Part shown: positions 63,656-64,000 of the stretch, piece by piece
How positions within the stretch are numbered: position 1 is the first letter of the stretch
How the letters are laid out: each line of letters starts with the position of its first letter
NCBI RefSeq assembly: GCF_009915685.1
Contig: NZ_JAABLP010000004.1
Length of the DNA: 64,000 bases
Reading direction: 5' to 3' (one strand)
Origin: Pannonibacter tanglangensis
GTDB taxonomy: Bacteria > Pseudomonadota > Alphaproteobacteria > Rhizobiales > Stappiaceae
Notes under the pieces: generated by a model
The model's input: only the letters and a program-made list of their open reading frames with translations
Told to the model about the DNA's origin: nothing
The model's database searches: none
Program-made: the position numbers and the translations under genes

Positions 63656-63985
63656 TTACGGCATCCAGTCCTGCTTGTAGGCCCACTGGTTGAACTTCCA
63701 CCAGCAGTCCTTGGCATTTCCGCCGGCGGCGTAGTCGAGGAGCTCGTCCGGCAGTTCGTCGGCCTCAATCGGGCGCGGCAGCACCAGGACGACCTCGCCG
63801 GCCCGCTCCTCGATCACCCGGATGCGCAGCCCCGGGATCGGGTCATTGCCAAGCAGCTCCCGGAGTGCGGCATGAGGCTCGGTCATCAGGAGGGCGCGGA
63901 AGTCACCGTCCTGCCTGGCCCGCGTCAGCACGGCAGCCTCGACATGCGCACGCACCTGATGCATCGCCGTCTGGTCCGACATCAT
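63656..63985 (-). CDS. NHLP-type precursor peptide 6 (class A)
   Basis: A 109-residue precursor, the most upstream in the window. The 89-residue leader ends LLDYAAGG with Ala at position 62. The 20-residue core begins NAKDCWWKF, single Cys at position 5, four Trp in all. It matches precursor 2 (pattern NA[KR][DE]CW then [KR] [LF] N then W then YK). An AGGAA site lies just upstream near 63995, so more genes may precede it beyond the window. Confidence 0.87.
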   Translation of the reverse strand: MMSDQTAMHQVRAHVEAAVLTRARQDGDFRALLMTEPHAALRELLGNDPIPGLRIRVIEERAGEVVLVLPRPIEADELPDELLDYAAGGNAKDCWWKFNQWAYKQDWMP

Positions 63986-64000
63986 CGATCATTCCTGGTC

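Overview
The window is GC-rich chromosomal DNA with dense operons, frequent ATGA overlaps and some GTG or TTG starts. Protein families and the rRNA-type promoters at the left edge fit an alphaproteobacterium. A marine or soil Hyphomicrobiales such as the Stappiaceae is my guess from general appearance, not a demonstrated assignment.

Left edge (1-640): two tandem rRNA-type promoters and a boxA-like site face left, so an rRNA operon probably lies just outside the window. Region 641-6349 is an ABC importer (periplasmic binding protein, two permeases, ATPase) with a glycerophosphodiesterase and, convergent to it, an inositol-monophosphatase family enzyme. Region 6458-26312 is a catabolic island: D-hydantoinase/dihydropyrimidinase, FCD-type GntR regulator, VOC protein, two complete dipeptide-type ABC importers, a leaderless binding protein, amidohydrolase, hydantoin-racemase-like protein, DapA-family lyase/aldolase and an atypical SDR. 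A GTATAC-centred site sits between the -35 and -10 elements of three of its promoters, suggesting one regulon. Region 26797-28294 holds a histidine phosphatase and a LysR regulator. Region 29065-37631 is a second catabolic unit: a branched-chain-type ABC importer overlapped with an aldo/keto reductase and a TIGR04076-like protein, divergent from a GntR gene and an aldo/keto reductase fused to a RidA domain. Dispersed non-coding repeats lie at both flanks of this unit.

Region 38167-64000 is the most interesting. A leftward operon encodes a NHLM-type peptide export machine: outer-membrane lipoprotein, HlyD-type adaptor, ABC transporter with a C39 double-glycine peptidase, second large ABC protein, cyclic-nucleotide-binding-domain protein, and one more ABC exporter. 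Divergent from it is an unrecognised protein with two winged-helix-like segments, in an operon with CheR and CheB. After a DUF3307 gene comes a second chemosensory operon: MCP, stand-alone receiver, CheA, CheW, receiver-PAS-adenylate/guanylate cyclase, and a triple-CheW protein. At the right end, on the minus strand, are six consecutive nitrile-hydratase-leader-peptide (NHLP) precursors, each with an 89-92 residue leader ending in GG and a 20-27 residue core containing exactly one cysteine. They form two classes in which leader residues and cysteine position covary.

My reading is that environmental sensing by a non-flagellar chemosensory array may control production or export of a set of NHLP-type peptides. 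Co-localisation is seen directly; the functional link is inference. No peptide-modifying enzyme is visible in the window, and the precursor array may continue past the right edge.
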